Of a DNA stretch of 64,000 nt, positions 21,906 through 32,975 are shown one piece after another. The stretch spans positions 155,719,532 to 155,783,531 of the forward strand of contig CM066041.1 in NCBI GenBank assembly GCA_033557465.1, read 5' to 3'. The translations under genes were made by a program, and so were the position numbers. Each line of letters starts with the position of its first letter. The stretch's first letter is position 1. A model generated the notes under the pieces. The model was not told the DNA's origin. It saw only the letters and a list, made by a program, of their open reading frames with translations, and searched no databases. Source of the DNA: Ichthyophis bannanicus (taxonomy: Eukaryota > Chordata > Amphibia > Gymnophiona > Ichthyophiidae).

Positions 21906-22881
21906 TGTACCAAAACTACAACTCCACTGGGCGGGAAGATGATAGCAGCTCGCAAAACCCTTGAGACGAAGATAGTGTCTGCCCTTGCATGGACATTCAG
22001 GCAATGATGCTTGACAAAATAGAAAGTGATGCCTTCATTGCTGCCCGACAAATATCTGCAGGGGCTACAGAGCTCTGCTATGCCCATGACATCTGCACTC
22101 TTGTAGAATGGGTGTAAATCCTCCAGAACCAGCAAGTTCCGTAACAGATATGCCAAGGAAAGGGCCTCCTTAATCCAGTGCCCAAGAGTCAACATAGCTG
22201 CCGCATCACCCTTGCACAGGCCAGCAAACAGCATAAAAAGATGGTCCAACTTACAAATAGAATTTGCAACCTGCAAGTGCCAGAGAAGCACCATCTAGAC
22301 AACCACAAGGTGAAGCTCCTTATCCTTCCTGACATTACTCCTTAGAAAAGGAGGGCAGGCTTAACACCTGGTTCATGTGAAAAGAACACCACAACTTAGG
22401 CAAGAAGAAAGGCACAGGTCATATGGAAACTGCCGCCTAGAAAAAGACAGATAATCTAAACAAGACAGAGCCTGCAGCTCGGAAATCCACCTTGCAGAAC
22501 AAATTGCGACCAAGACGACTATCTTGAGCATCAAATCCTTCAAAGTAGCAGGTTTCAACAGCTCAAAGGGTCCAGCCATGAGAATTGAGCACCAGAGATA
22601 TCCCAGGAAGCAATCACAGATCGGATGAGAGGACGCAGATGCTGAACCCTCTGGAGAAAGCGCAAGACATCCAGATGCATCACTAGAGACTTACCAGCCA
22701 CTAGACCTTCGAAACAGGACAAAGCTGCTACCTGAACATTCAGGGAGCAAAAGGAAAGGCAATTCACCAGGCCATCCTGAAGAAAGACCAACAGAGATGG
22801 CAACTTGGCAGCCAATTGCCAAGCACCGCTCCATAGCTCAAGAGGCACCAAATCCGTATGTATGGTACTGTACCTGGGCAA
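21869..22881 (-). pseudogene. DIRS G tyrosine recombinase remnant
   Basis: The N-terminal part is 22555-22881 (SWDISGAQFSWL and others). The first catalytic arginine region is in ICSARWISELQAL (about 22440-22500). The C-terminal part is 21869-22294 with HWIKEALSLAY, then GIAELCSPCRYLSG and FVKHHCLNVHARAD. The second arginine box is degraded, and where B and D have the nucleophile motif HYCL this copy has HHCL, so the tyrosine is lost. Frame changes separate the parts. The enzyme would integrate a circular DNA intermediate. Confidence 0.65.
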
Positions 22882-22995
22882 ACCTCTTCCGGGCTTAGAG
22901 CACAGTGGAGCCCACTGCTGGAGAGTAACCCTTACATGCTAGCCATCTCCTTTCAAGAGCCAAGCCATAAGCGAGAAGAGAACCAGGTCTTCCAG

Positions 22996-23509
22996 GAAGG
23001 ATACTCCTATGAGGAAAGGCTAAAAAGGTTAGGGCTCTTTAACCTGGAAAAGAGACGGCTGAGGGGAGATATGATAGAAGTCTATAAATTAATGAACGGA
23101 GTGGAACGGGTAAACGTAGATCGATAGTTTACGTTATCAGAATATAGAAAGACTAGGGGACATGCAATGAAGCTACAGGGTAAACTATTTAAGACTAATA
23201 AAAAAATATTTTTTCACTCAACGTGTAATCAAACTCTGGAATTTGTTACCGGAGGATGTAGTAAAGGCTGTTAGTGTAGCTGGGTTTAAAAAAGGTTTGG
23301 ACAAGTTCCTGGAGGAAAGGTCCATAAACCATTATTAAGAAGTGACCGAAGATATCAATGCTTGACCCAGTACAAGCATTGTGGAACTTGTGTCTCTTGG
23401 GGAAACTGCTAGGTACATATGACCTAGATTGGCCACTGTTTGGAAACAGAATACTGGGCTTGATGGACCTTGGTCTGACCCAGTATGGCATCTTATGTTC
23501 TTATGTTCC
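22996..23509 (+). mobile_element. CR1 LINE 3' fragment inside DIRS G
   Basis: Starts at ggatactcctatgaggaaagg ([22 protein letters not shown]) and ends with cttatgttcttatgttc. The coding part has a TAG at about 23127 and a frame change near an A-run (about 23200). DIRS G coding resumes directly after the tail, so this CR1 is younger than G. Confidence 0.85.
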
Positions 23510-24870
23510 TGCTGCAACAGGCCCAGAGGCTGAGGCAACCAAAGAGGTGGCGTCTGCAGGAGTTGCATCAGGTCTCTGAACCATGCTCTCCTTGGCCAAT
23601 CTGGCACCACCAGAACAATCCTCCCCAGGTGGCATTCTATACACCAAATTACACACCCCACCAGAGGGCATGGTGGAAACACAGAGCCGGTGCTGACTTA
23701 GCCAAAGACTGGGTCAGGGTGTTGATGCCCTCTGACCCCATCTCCATATGGCAACTGAAGCAGCAGCAGCAAAATTCAGCACTAGAGCAGGTTGCCATCA
23801 GATCCATATTGGGTGACACCAGCAGCACAAAATCAACTGAAATGCCTCCTGACTCAACTCCCACCCTCCAGGATCCAGAGTGCCAAATGGAGACATCCGC
23901 TTCCACACCGTCCACTCCAGCAGTGTGCTGATTTGACAAAGCTAAGAAGTTCTTTGCTGCCCAGGAAACAGGAGAGCTACCTCCAGAGCTACCCTGGCAC
24001 TCCTCATCCCGCCTTGCCTATTGACATAAGGCACTGCCATGGTGGTGTTTGAAAACATTCAAATTGCCTGGTCCTTGATCAGAGGCCAGAAACACAGAAG
24101 AACCAACCTGATGGCCCTTATCTCAAGGCGGGTGATGGATCACACAGCTTCCTTACAGTTCTAATGGCCCTAGGCCATATGGTCTTAGCAATGGGCTCCT
24201 CAGCCCAAGAGACTGGTATCAGTCAGGAGGATCCATGAGAATTCATCCAGTGGCATGCCCTTCCTCAGACAAGGCTGCTGTCACCACCGCAGGCTGGATT
24301 TCATCATTAGCAGGAGCCTGAGAACTCTGGGAGCACAGAGTCAACAATGCCTGCTGGAGCGGTCGCATGTGAGCACACACCCCCAGCTCCATCTCTTTGG
24401 TCACTGCCATCAATCTGGGGAGCTGAAGAGAATACCAGACTCTGAGAGCCTGCTACAGAACAGCGCCAGGCAATCCAACAGATTGTTCTCTCGCAGGAAA
24501 ACACTGCCCACTCAAATCTCAAAACGTGCTCCCAGAAATTTCAGGGACGGGGAAGGCCATAAGCTGGCTCTTCCCTGATAAAAAGCCTTGTCTGGGTGAT
24601 TAAAGGAGAACACAGATCCCTTGGCACCACAGCTCTGCAGCCACTACCACCATGATCTGGGAGAACATTGGGATGGCAGAAGGCCCGAAAGGGAAGGCGG
24701 TGTACTGATAGTGAGAGCCAAGCACAGCAAAAAACGCAGATACTTTTGCTGATCCCCTGAGAGCGAGGTATGAAAACACACCTAGCCAGATCTAGAGAAG
24801 CCAAATCCCCTCGGCATCCTGCTTGAATCACGGAGTGCAAGGATCCAATACGGAGGTGCAGGACATGCAA
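23510..24870 (-). pseudogene. DIRS G RT, RNase H and methyltransferase-like remnant
   Basis: On the minus strand from the right: RT entry text in 24541-24870 (LRIGSLHSVIQAGCRGDLAS), degenerate RT/RNase H between 23940 and 24540, then VGVDGVEAD-like end of RNase H and a VSPNMDLMAT segment (about 23800) equivalent to the PDIDLFAS block of C, and PDWPRRAWFRDLMQLLQ at about 23540-23610, equivalent to APRWPRQVWFPLLLQL in C. The catalytic YLDD box lies in a stretch that I cannot read through its lesions. Confidence 0.55.
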
Positions 24871-24890
24871 GTGCTAGTTGACCCCCCTTG

Positions 24891-25118
24891 AGGTCATAGA
24901 AAAATGATGGCAGAAAACCACCACATGACCTATTTTAGTCTGCCCTTTCATCAACTACAATAGTGCTCTTTTTTCCTTTAGAGATCTTGTGTTTGTCTCC
25001 TGCTCTTTTGAATTCAGATACTGTCCTCGTCTCTACCACTTCCATTGAGAGACTATTCCACTCATCTACCATTCTTTCCATAAAGAAACATCTCTGCATA
25101 TTACTCCCGAGTCTATAC
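24891..25118 (-). mobile_element. CR1-like LINE 3' end, left of DIRS B
   Basis: Minus-strand text CFFMERMVDEWNSLSMEVVE and TVSEFK matches the C-terminus in the copy at 63080-63465. The 3' end is at the left (atgatggcagaaaacc). The element continues beyond DIRS B at 36315-36567. Confidence 0.75.
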
Positions 25119-25309
25119 AGCACAGTTACTTACCTGTAACAGGTGATCTCTGGGAACAGCAGGAATAAGTCTTCACATATGGGTACGTCGGTACCGACGG
25201 AGCCTGCGCGGGAACGCTCCCCAGCGTCCCAAAAAAGGAAAGCTTTTGGGAGCATCCCACAGCGCCTGCGCGCTGCCTTCCCGCCTTTCCTAACCGCCTC
25301 TCTCCAGTT
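25119..25309. repeat. DIRS B left terminus and ITR
   Basis: Extension 25119-25145 with GTTAC-ttacct-GTAAC (25125-25140), then the ITR from 25146. It carries the same 14-bp CGTCGG/CCGACG palindrome with TA centre as A. Confidence 0.85.
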
Positions 25310-25393
25310 CGAGTTTTAAAGCTTAGACAAAGAGAGAGAGAGGAAAGGAAAGATAGATAGAGAGATACAACTCCTATGGGAGGTGGGTGGGTT

Positions 25394-25481
25394 GTGAAGA
25401 CTTATTCCTGCTGTTCCCAGAGATCACAGGTAAGTAACTGTGCTATCTCCAGGAACAAGCAGGAATGAGTCTTCACATATG
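25394..25481. repeat. DIRS B internal complementary region
   Basis: As in A, but seven bases shorter: gagatcacaggtaag instead of gagatcacctgttacaggtaag, so one arm of the terminal dyad is missing in this internal copy. Confidence 0.85.
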
Positions 25482-25597
25482 GGGACTCCCCAGCTAGAGA
25501 TGCCTGTGAGATCCCAAAGGTAGTGAGACCCTGAGAAGGGCTCTACCTCCTCCCATGGATCTCAGGCATCCAACCAGGGATGGAGGGTAGGAATTGA

Positions 25598-27012
25598 TTA
25601 AGCATGGAACAGGTGTTTCAGAACAGCCTGACCAAACAAGGCATCCCGGCGGGAGTCCTTGTCCAAACAGTAATGGGCTGTGAAGGTATGAACCGAGGCC
25701 CAGGTGGCCGCTCGACAGATCTGGTCGATGGACACAGAATTTAGATGAGCCATAGAGGTTGCCATGGCCCTCACATTGTGAGCTGTGACATGGCCCTCCA
25801 GAGAAAGGTTCTTACTCTGGTAGGCGAAAGAAATACACTGAGCAATCCAATTGGACAGTGTCCTCTTAGAGACTGGAAGTCCCAAATGAGAGGGATCAAA
25901 AGCAACAAAGAGTTGAGAAGACTTTCTATGTTGCTGTGTCCTTTGTAAGTAAAAAGCAAGCGCTCTTACAATCCAGAGTATGAAGATTCCTCTCTGCACT
26001 TGATGCATGAGGACCTGGAAAAAAAGACAGGTAAATACACCTCTTGATTAAGATGAAAAGGTGAGACCACTTTAGGCATAAAGTGTGGATTGGTCCTAAG
26101 GACTACCTTATCATGATGGAACCTTGTATAAGGTGGATTAGCCACTAATGCCTGCAGTTCACCGATGCGGCGAGCTGAGGTAACTGCAATAAGAAAGATA
26201 ACCTTCCAGGAAAGAAATTTCAAGGAGGTAGTGGCTAAGGGTTCAAAGGGTGGCTTCATGAGCTGACCAAGAACCAGATTCAAGTCCCATGCCACTGGAG
26301 GTGGTCTAATGGGAGGTTTAGTTAAAGGAAGGCCTCTCATGAATCTTGCAATAAGAGGATGAGAGGAGACAGGTTGTCCATTGAGAGGCTTGAGGGATGC
26401 TGCAATAGCACTCAAATGGACCTTTACTGAATTCGTTTTGAGGCCTGCATGGGAAAGATGCAGGAGATATTCTAGTAAAGAATTCAAAGGTATTGCTAGA
26501 GGGTTAATACCCTTCTCAGCACACCAAATGGTAAACCTTTTCCATTTAAAAGCATAGGAATGTCTAGTAGAAGGCTTTCTGGAAGCATAAAGGATATCCT
26601 TTACTTGCTGAGAAAGATGCCTATCTTGAAGGTCTAAGCCTTCAGCAACCAAGCCCTGAGATGGAGAGATTGGGAGTTTGGGTGCCACAACGTTCCCCCC
26701 TCCTGAGACAGGAGATCTGGAGCAGACCCCAAGTCCAGGGAGGGAACTTGAGAGAGATGCAGAAGTAGAGGGTACCACACTTGGCGTGGCCAACGTGGAG
26801 CTATGAGGATCATAGTCTCTTGATCTCTCTGAAGCTTGAACAGGGTCTTGGGAATTAGGGGAATGGGTGGAAAGGCGTACAGGAAGTCTTGACCCCAGTG
26901 AAGGAGGAAGGCATCCCTGGCCTGAACTCCCTGACACGGAATTCTGGAACAGAATCGGGGAAGTTTGGCATTCCACAGACTTGCAAAGAGGTCTATGTCC
27001 GGGGTTCCCCAA
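25598..27012 (-). pseudogene. DIRS B tyrosine recombinase
   Basis: Two overlapping pieces, 25966-27012 and 25598-26008, with a frame change near 25970-26010. Core DNA-binding part: ILYASRKPSTRHSYAFKWKR, then HLSAIAASLKPLNG. Catalytic part: TSARRIGELQAL with the first arginine, AHNVRAMATSMA with the His-x-x-Arg box, and FTAHYCLD with the nucleophile tyrosine. Apart from the frame change, the catalytic residues are in place. It would recombine the circular DIRS DNA into the genome. The upstream half of its frame overlaps the RT gene. Confidence 0.85.
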
Positions 27013-28556
27013 ATTCGAAAGATTCTGATTATCTGGTCCATATCAAGGGACCATTTCTGTGGAAGCAGAACTCGACTGAGTCTGTCTGCCCAAGTGTTTT
27101 GAACTCCTGGAAGGTATACTGCCAGAAGATGAATTTGATGCTCTCTGGCGAAGGCCCACAATCTCAGAGCTTCGTTGCAAAGCAACAGAGAGCCAGTTCC
27201 TCCCTGCTTGTTCACATAGAACATGGCTACTTGGTTGTCCGTGTGGATGAGGACTCATGTAGCTGAGCAGGGTATGGAAGACTGAGAGCTAAGAAGATTG
27301 CTCGGAGCTCTAAGATGTTGATATGTAGGGAGGTCTCCTGTGGAGACCAAATGCCATGGGTGGAGAGGTTTTGAAGATGAGCTCCCCAACCCTTTGGAGA
27401 GGCATCTGTTGTAAGGATTGCTTGGGTAACAACTGTGGGAAGGGGGACCCCAGCAACAGATTTTGAGTGGACCTCCACCACTGGAGAGACCAAAAGAGGC
27501 GCCTGGAGGTTGCTATTTTGTCTGACAAACCCCCTGATGCCTGGGTCCACTGGGTGGACAAAGTCCATTGAGCTGCCCTCATGTGAAGGCGAGCATAGGG
27601 GACCACATGCACAGTGGATGCCATGTGGCCTAGCAGTTGTAACATCTCTCGAACAGTTAGCCTCTCAGATTCAGTTAAAAAACCATCTAACTGCACTAAA
27701 CATAGGCAACGGGCCTGGGGAAGATAGGCCCTTGCAGTTGTGGTATCCAGCAAGGCCCCTATGAACTCTAGAGATTGAGTAGGGGTGAGTTGGGACTTTG
27801 GAATGTTTATCACCAGTCCCAGATACTGCAGAACACGCATTGTGCAGACTAGGGAAGTCTGGGCCTCTGATTTGGATGATGCTCGGATGAGCCAGTCGTC
27901 CAGATATGGGAATACGAATATTCCCAGAGTGCGTAGAAATGCAGCTATTACTGCCATGCATTTTGTGAACACTCTTGGAGCAGAGGCCAGACCAAAAGGA
28001 AGCACCCTGTATTGGTAGTGCTTTCCTAGATAAAGGAACCGAAGGAACCTTCTGTGTGCTGGATGGATGAGTATATGGGTATACGCATCCTTGAGATCTA
28101 GAGAACAAAGCCAATCCTGACTCTGAAGGAATGGAAGGAGAGTACCTAGAGAAATCATCTTGAATTTCTCCTTGCATAGGAACTTGTTCAATTCTCTGAG
28201 ATCTAATATGGGTCTGTAGCCCCCTGTTTTCTTTGGAATTAGAAAGTAGGGGGGAGTAGAACCCTGAGCCCTGTTGAAGAAGAGGAACTTCTTCTATTGC
28301 CCCTTGGGCAAGAATGGTAGAAATCTCCTGACCCAGAAGGTCGAGAAGAGATGTTGGAGAATTGAACTGTCTCACCATGGTGTAAGGAGGAAGGTTTGAA
28401 AAATGAAGTTTGTACCCTTCCCTTATGATGGAAAGGGTCCAGTGCTCTGCTGTGATTTGCTCCCATCTGGGAGCAAAGTGAGCTAACCTTCCTGGAATGG
28501 TGAGAGGCTCTGGGTCCTTTAGAGCCAGAAAGGCTAAGTTCTCTAGCTGCAAGTCA
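26634..28556 (-). pseudogene. DIRS B RT, RNase H, methyltransferase-like gene
   Basis: Pol frame follows the gag stop (28554-28556) by a +1 step: CTT-TGA-C. The RT part at 27310-28191 has SLDLKDAYTHILIHP, then VLPFGLASAPRVFTKCM and FPYLDDWLI with the catalytic aspartates. RNase H lies at 27227-27568 and 26634-27224: LTTDASPKGWGAH, LHINILELRAIFLAL, then GVQNTWADRLSRVL. The methyltransferase-like domain follows: TPDIDLFAS, FLYAFPPIPLIPKT, APRWPRQVWYPLLL. A frame change near 28240 and another near 27240-27310 break it. Confidence 0.85.
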
Positions 28557-29658
28557 AAGGCCCTGAGGAGGCTGAGGCTGTTGGGCTACAGTAGTCCTGG
28601 CAGCCTTAGGCTTGGCCTGTTTAGGTTGTTGACGCTTTGCAGCAAAACGACCTGCAGATGATGTCTGTTGACCATAAACAGGATAATATCTTCCCTTCTT
28701 GGGAAAATATGCCTTTTTGAACAACCCCTTCTGGACAGGATTAGAGGTAGATTTTGAAAGCCTATCCAAAGCAGAATTTTCTGCATCCATTTGAGTGGCC
28801 TTTGCTTGCCAATCTCTGCCAAACAGGTTTTCACCTGTACAAGGAAGATTTCCTAATCCATCTTGGACCCAGGGTTCCAAATCAGAAGCTTGTAGCCAAG
28901 CAATTCTGCGTGCACCTATGGCAATGGCCGAGGATCTGCTGGCCCCCTCAAAAGAGTCAAAGGCTGCACGGTTAGAAAATTTGGAAACATCCTGGGCATG
29001 CTTAAGCCAGGTAAGAAAGTCTTCCCTTTTATCTTCTGGAAGAAAAGGGAGGAAAGTTTGCAGATGATCTGTAACTTCCTTCAGAAACATCCCCATATAG
29101 AGACTATAGGAGTTTATTCTGGCAACAAGCATACTGGCCTGGAAACTTTTTCTGCCAAAAGCATCTAAGGTTCTACATTCTCTTCCTGGAGGAGCAGATG
29201 AGTGCCTCTTTGCACTCTAACTTTTTCATAGCAGACTCTACCACAATAGAATGGTGAGGAAGCTGAGTTTTATGAAATCCAGGACAAGGAGGGACACGAT
29301 ACATGGTATCCAACCTATGAGAATGAGAAGAGATGGTGAGAGGAGTCTCCCATATGCCTATCATGTGGTCATAAAGGATCTCATGAACTGGCAAAGTGGC
29401 TGCTTCTTTAGGAGCTTTGGGATATTGCAAAATATCCAATTTTTTGGCTCTAGGCTCTGTCTCAGGGGCCACTGAGATAGAAAGCCCTTTGGCCACTTCC
29501 CTTATGAAGTCTTGAAAAGACAAGTCTTCTGGAGGAGACATTCTTCTTTTTGGAGAAGGCGGCTCCTGAGGAAGAAGTACCGATGCTTCGACAGAGGCCT
29601 CTGATGCATCAGAGTCTTCGGAGGAATCGAAGTATCGCCTGTCTGGATGCTCTTGTAA
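28554..29658 (-). pseudogene. DIRS B Gag, C-terminal part (left of C)
   Basis: Continues the Gag interrupted by DIRS C. Pieces at 29173-29541 (SPPEDLSFQDFIREVAKGLS, DTMYRVPPCPGFHKTQLPHH) and 28554-29132 (ARINSYSLYMGMFL, FSNRAAFDSFEGASRSSAIA, PCTGENLF). A frame change lies near 29135-29175. The last frame ends at TGA 28554-28556. The upstream sequence at 29558-29658 is the acidic serine region (SSEDSDASEAS) that runs into the C insertion point. Confidence 0.8.
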
Positions 29659-29845
29659 AGCACAGTTACTTACCTGTAACAGGTGATCTCTGGGAACAGC
29701 AGGAATTAGTCCTCACATATGGGTACGTCGGAACCGACGGAGCCTGCGCGGGAAAGCTCCCCAGCTTTTCAGATGAAAAGCTTTTGGGGCTTCCCACAGC
29801 GCATGCGCGCTGCCTTCCCGCCTTCCTGACCAGCTCTCTTCAGTT
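29659..29845. repeat. DIRS C left terminus and ITR
   Basis: Dyad GTTAC-ttacct-GTAAC at 29665-29680. The ITR palindrome centre is changed to CGTCGGAACCGACG, and the right ITR has the exact complement, so the two ITRs of this copy agree with each other. Confidence 0.9.
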
Positions 29846-29925
29846 CGAGTTTATAGCTGAGACAATAGAGAGAGAGGAAAGGAAGGTAGATAGAAGATAC
29901 AACTCCTAGGGGAGGTGGGTGGGTT

Positions 29926-30020
29926 GTGAGGACTAATTCCTGCTGTTCCCAGAGATCACCTGTTACAGGTAAGTAACTGTGCTATCTCCAGGAACAAGCA
30001 GGAATGAGTCCTCACATATG
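29926..30020. repeat. DIRS C internal complementary region
   Basis: Complement of the C termini joined end to end (aactgtgct/atctccagg). It carries the ctcacatatg variant found in C and D termini rather than the cttcacatatg of A and B, so it matches its own element's ends. Confidence 0.9.
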
Positions 30021-30119
30021 GGGACTCCCTAGCTAAGATGCCTGGGAGATCCCCCTCCAAAGGTAACCATCTTCGTATGGATCTCAGGCATCCAACCAGG
30101 GAAGGTGGGCAGGAGTTGT

Positions 30120-32975
30120 TTAAGTATGGAACAGGTGTTTGAGGACAGCCTGACCAAACAAGGCATCCCGGCGGGAGTCCTTGTCCAAACAGTAATGGGC
30201 TGTGAAGGTATGAACCGAGGCCCAAGTGGCTGCTCGACAGATCTGATCTATGGAAACAGAGTGAAGATGAGCCATAGAGGTGGCCATGGCTCTCACATTG
30301 TGAGCTGTGACATGGCCTTCCAGAGAAATGTTCTTACTCTGCTAAGCAAAAGAAATACACTGAGCAATCCAATTGGAAAGTGTACGCTTGGAGACTGGAA
30401 GTCCCAAATGAGAAGGATCAAAAGCCACAAAAAGTTGAGTCCTGTTGAGGTAAAAGGCTAGAGCTCTTTTACAATCAAGGGTATGAAGGTTCCTCTCTGC
30501 ACTGGATGCATGAGGAGCTGGGAAAAAAAAAACAGGTAGATATACCTCTTGATTAAGATGAAAAGGCGAGACCACTTTGGGCATAAAGTGGGGGTTCGTC
30601 CTAAGGACCACCTTATCATGATGAAACCTAGTATAAGGTGGATTAGCCACTAAAGCCTGCAGTTCACTGATGCGGCGAGCTGAAGTGACTGCAATAAGGA
30701 AAACTACTTTCCATGAAAGAAATTTCAAGGAGGTGGAGTCCAAAGGCTCAAAAGGTGGCTTCATAAGCTGACCTAGAACTAGGTTCAAATCCCATGCTAC
30801 CGGCGGAGGTCGGATGGGAGGTTTAGTTAAGGTCAGGCCTCTCATGAACCTTGCAACAAGAGGATGAGAGGAGACAGGTTGTCCATTTATAGGTTTTAAG
30901 GATGCTGCAATAGCACTTAAATGGACTCGTACTGAATTCGTCTTGAGGCCTGCATTGGAAAGATGCAGGAGATAGTCTAGTAGAGAATTCAAAGGAAGTG
31001 CCAGAGGGTCAAGACCCTGTTGAGCACACCAAATGGAAAAACGTTTCCATTTGAAAGCATAGGAAAGCCTGGTAGAGGGTTTCCTAGAGGCATGAAGGAT
31101 ATCTTTCACTGGTTGAGAAAGATTAAACTCATGAAGGCTTAAGCCTTCAGTAACCAAGCTCGGAGATGTAGGGACTTGGGGTTTGGGTGCCACAAAGTCC
31201 CTTTCTCCTGAGACAGAAGGTCTGGCGCAGCTCCCAGGTCCAGGGAGGAGCCCTGGGAGAGCTGTAGAAGTAGAGGGAACCACACTTGGCGTGGCCAGCG
31301 TGGAGCTATGAGGATCATTGACCCGTGATCCCTCTGAAGTTTGAACAGAGTCTTGGGAATCAAAGGAATGGGTGGAAAAGCATACAGGAATACCTGACCC
31401 CAATGCAGGAGAAAGGCGTCGTTGGCCTGAGCTTCCTGACACGGAGTCCTGGAACAGAACCGGGGAAGTTTGGCATTCCACGGACTTGCAAAGAGGTCTA
31501 TGTCCGGGGTCCCCCATTCCTGAAAGATTCTGCGTATCTGGTCCATATGCAGGGACCATTCGTGTGGAAGCAGAACTCGACTGAGTCTGTCTGCCCGAGA
31601 GTTTTGAACTCCTGGAAGGTATACTGCCAGAAGATGAATTTGATGCTCTCTGGCGAAGGCCCATAATCTGAGAGCTTCGTTGCAAAGCGACAGAGAGCCC
31701 GTCCCTCCTTGTTTGTTGACATAGAACATGGCTACCTGATTGTCTGTCTGGACTAGGACAGTCAGGTTGACAAGGAGGGTGTGGAAGACTGTGAGGGCAA
31801 GGAAGATTGCTCGCAGTTCCAGAAGGTTGATGTGAAGGGTGGTCTCCTGGGGAGACCAGGTGCCCTGAGTGGAGAGGTGTTGGAGATGAGCTCCCCACCC
31901 TGTTTGGGAGGCATCTGTTGTGAGGGTTGCTTGGGGCAACGAAGGTTGGAAGGGGGTCCCCAACAACAGATTTTTGGAGGATGTCCACCACTGGAGAGAC
32001 CAAAACAGACGTTTTGAGGTGAGTACTTGGTCCGAGAGCGCTCCTGATGCTTGAGACCACTGGGTGGCCAAAGTCCATTGAGCTGCCCTCATATGGAGAT
32101 GAGCGCAGGGCACCACATGGACCGTGGAGGCCATGTGGCCCAGAAGTTGCAGCAGTTCCCTGGCTGACAAGTGACTTCTGGACTGAGCCTGGGAGGCCAA
32201 GCTGATTAGTCTTTGGCCTCGGACCAGAGGGAGGTAGGCCCTTGCAGTGGTGGAGTCCAAGTGGGCCCCTATGAATTCCAGGGACTGAATAGGGATAAGT
32301 TGGGACTTGGGAATGTTTACCACAAGTCCCAGATATTGAAGAATACGCCTTGTGCGGTCCAAGGAAATCTGGGATTCTGACTGAGATGGAGCTCGGATGA
32401 GCCAGTCGTCCAGATATGGGAACACGAAGACTCCCATGCCTCTTAGAAATGCGGCTATGACTGCCATGCATTTTGTGAATACTCTTGGAGCAGAGGCGAG
32501 ACCGAAGGGAAGTACTCTGTATTGGAAATGTTTTCCCTGGAACAGAAATGGAAGATATTTTCTGTGGGATGGATGGATAAGTATATGAGTGTACGCATCC
32601 TTGAGATCTAGAGAACAAAGCCAATCCTGACTCTGAAGGTATAGAAGGAGAATGCCCAGAGAGAGCATTTTGAATTTCTCCTTGAATAGAAACGTGTTCA
32701 ATTCTCTCAGATCTAGGATAGGTCTGAAGCCCCCTGTCTTCTTTGTTATGAGAAAATAAGGGGAGTAGAACACTAACCCCTGTTGAGGAAGAGGAACCTC
32801 CTCTATTGCCCCTTGGGCAAGGAGAGAGGAGACTTCCCGACCCAACAGGGTCAGAAGAGATGGGGGAGAACTGAATTGCCTCACTATGGTATGGGGAGGA
32901 AGGCTGGAGAAATGAAGTTTGTAACCCTCTCGGATGATAGAGAGGGTCCATTGCTCTGATGTAATTTGCTCCCAT
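30120..32975 (-). pseudogene. DIRS C tyrosine recombinase with long overlapping N-terminal frame
   Basis: Open from an ATG at 32975 to a TAG at 30342-30344, 877 codons. The first 600 or so codons overlap the RT gene in another frame and are Ser/Pro-rich. The recombinase core starts near 31150: ASRKPSTRLSYAFKWKRFS, HLSAIAASLKPINGQP, TSARRISELQALVA with the first Arg. The TAG replaces a Tyr codon that B and D have (SFAYQSK), and the frame stays open past it through AHNVRAMATSMAHL-type text and HYCLD to about 30120. It also lacks seven residues, in frame, before LFVAFDPSHLG. Without the TAG the catalytic set would be present. Confidence 0.85.

Larger units (their letters stand above)
21428..24890 (-). 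mobile_element. DIRS element G, divergent lineage
   Basis: A second DIRS family with different termini from A-D. The left end is tttacttaccagtaaatgtcc (21431 onward) and the internal complementary region is about 21816-21905. Recombinase, then the RNase H/methyltransferase-like part, then RT are read on the minus strand going right. It is interrupted by a CR1 at 22996-23509 and cut at about 24890 inside RT, with no gag or right ITR. Many frame changes mark it as old. Confidence 0.7.

Noticed and set aside
24255..24578. Plus-strand open frame of 107 codons
   Set aside because: Shadow of the degenerate DIRS G RT/RNase H on the other strand.
30342..32975. The 877-residue alternate-frame product as a new protein
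   Set aside because: Overlap of recombinase and RT frames is a known DIRS arrangement, and the text is low-complexity over the RT gene; kept as a question rather than a new gene.
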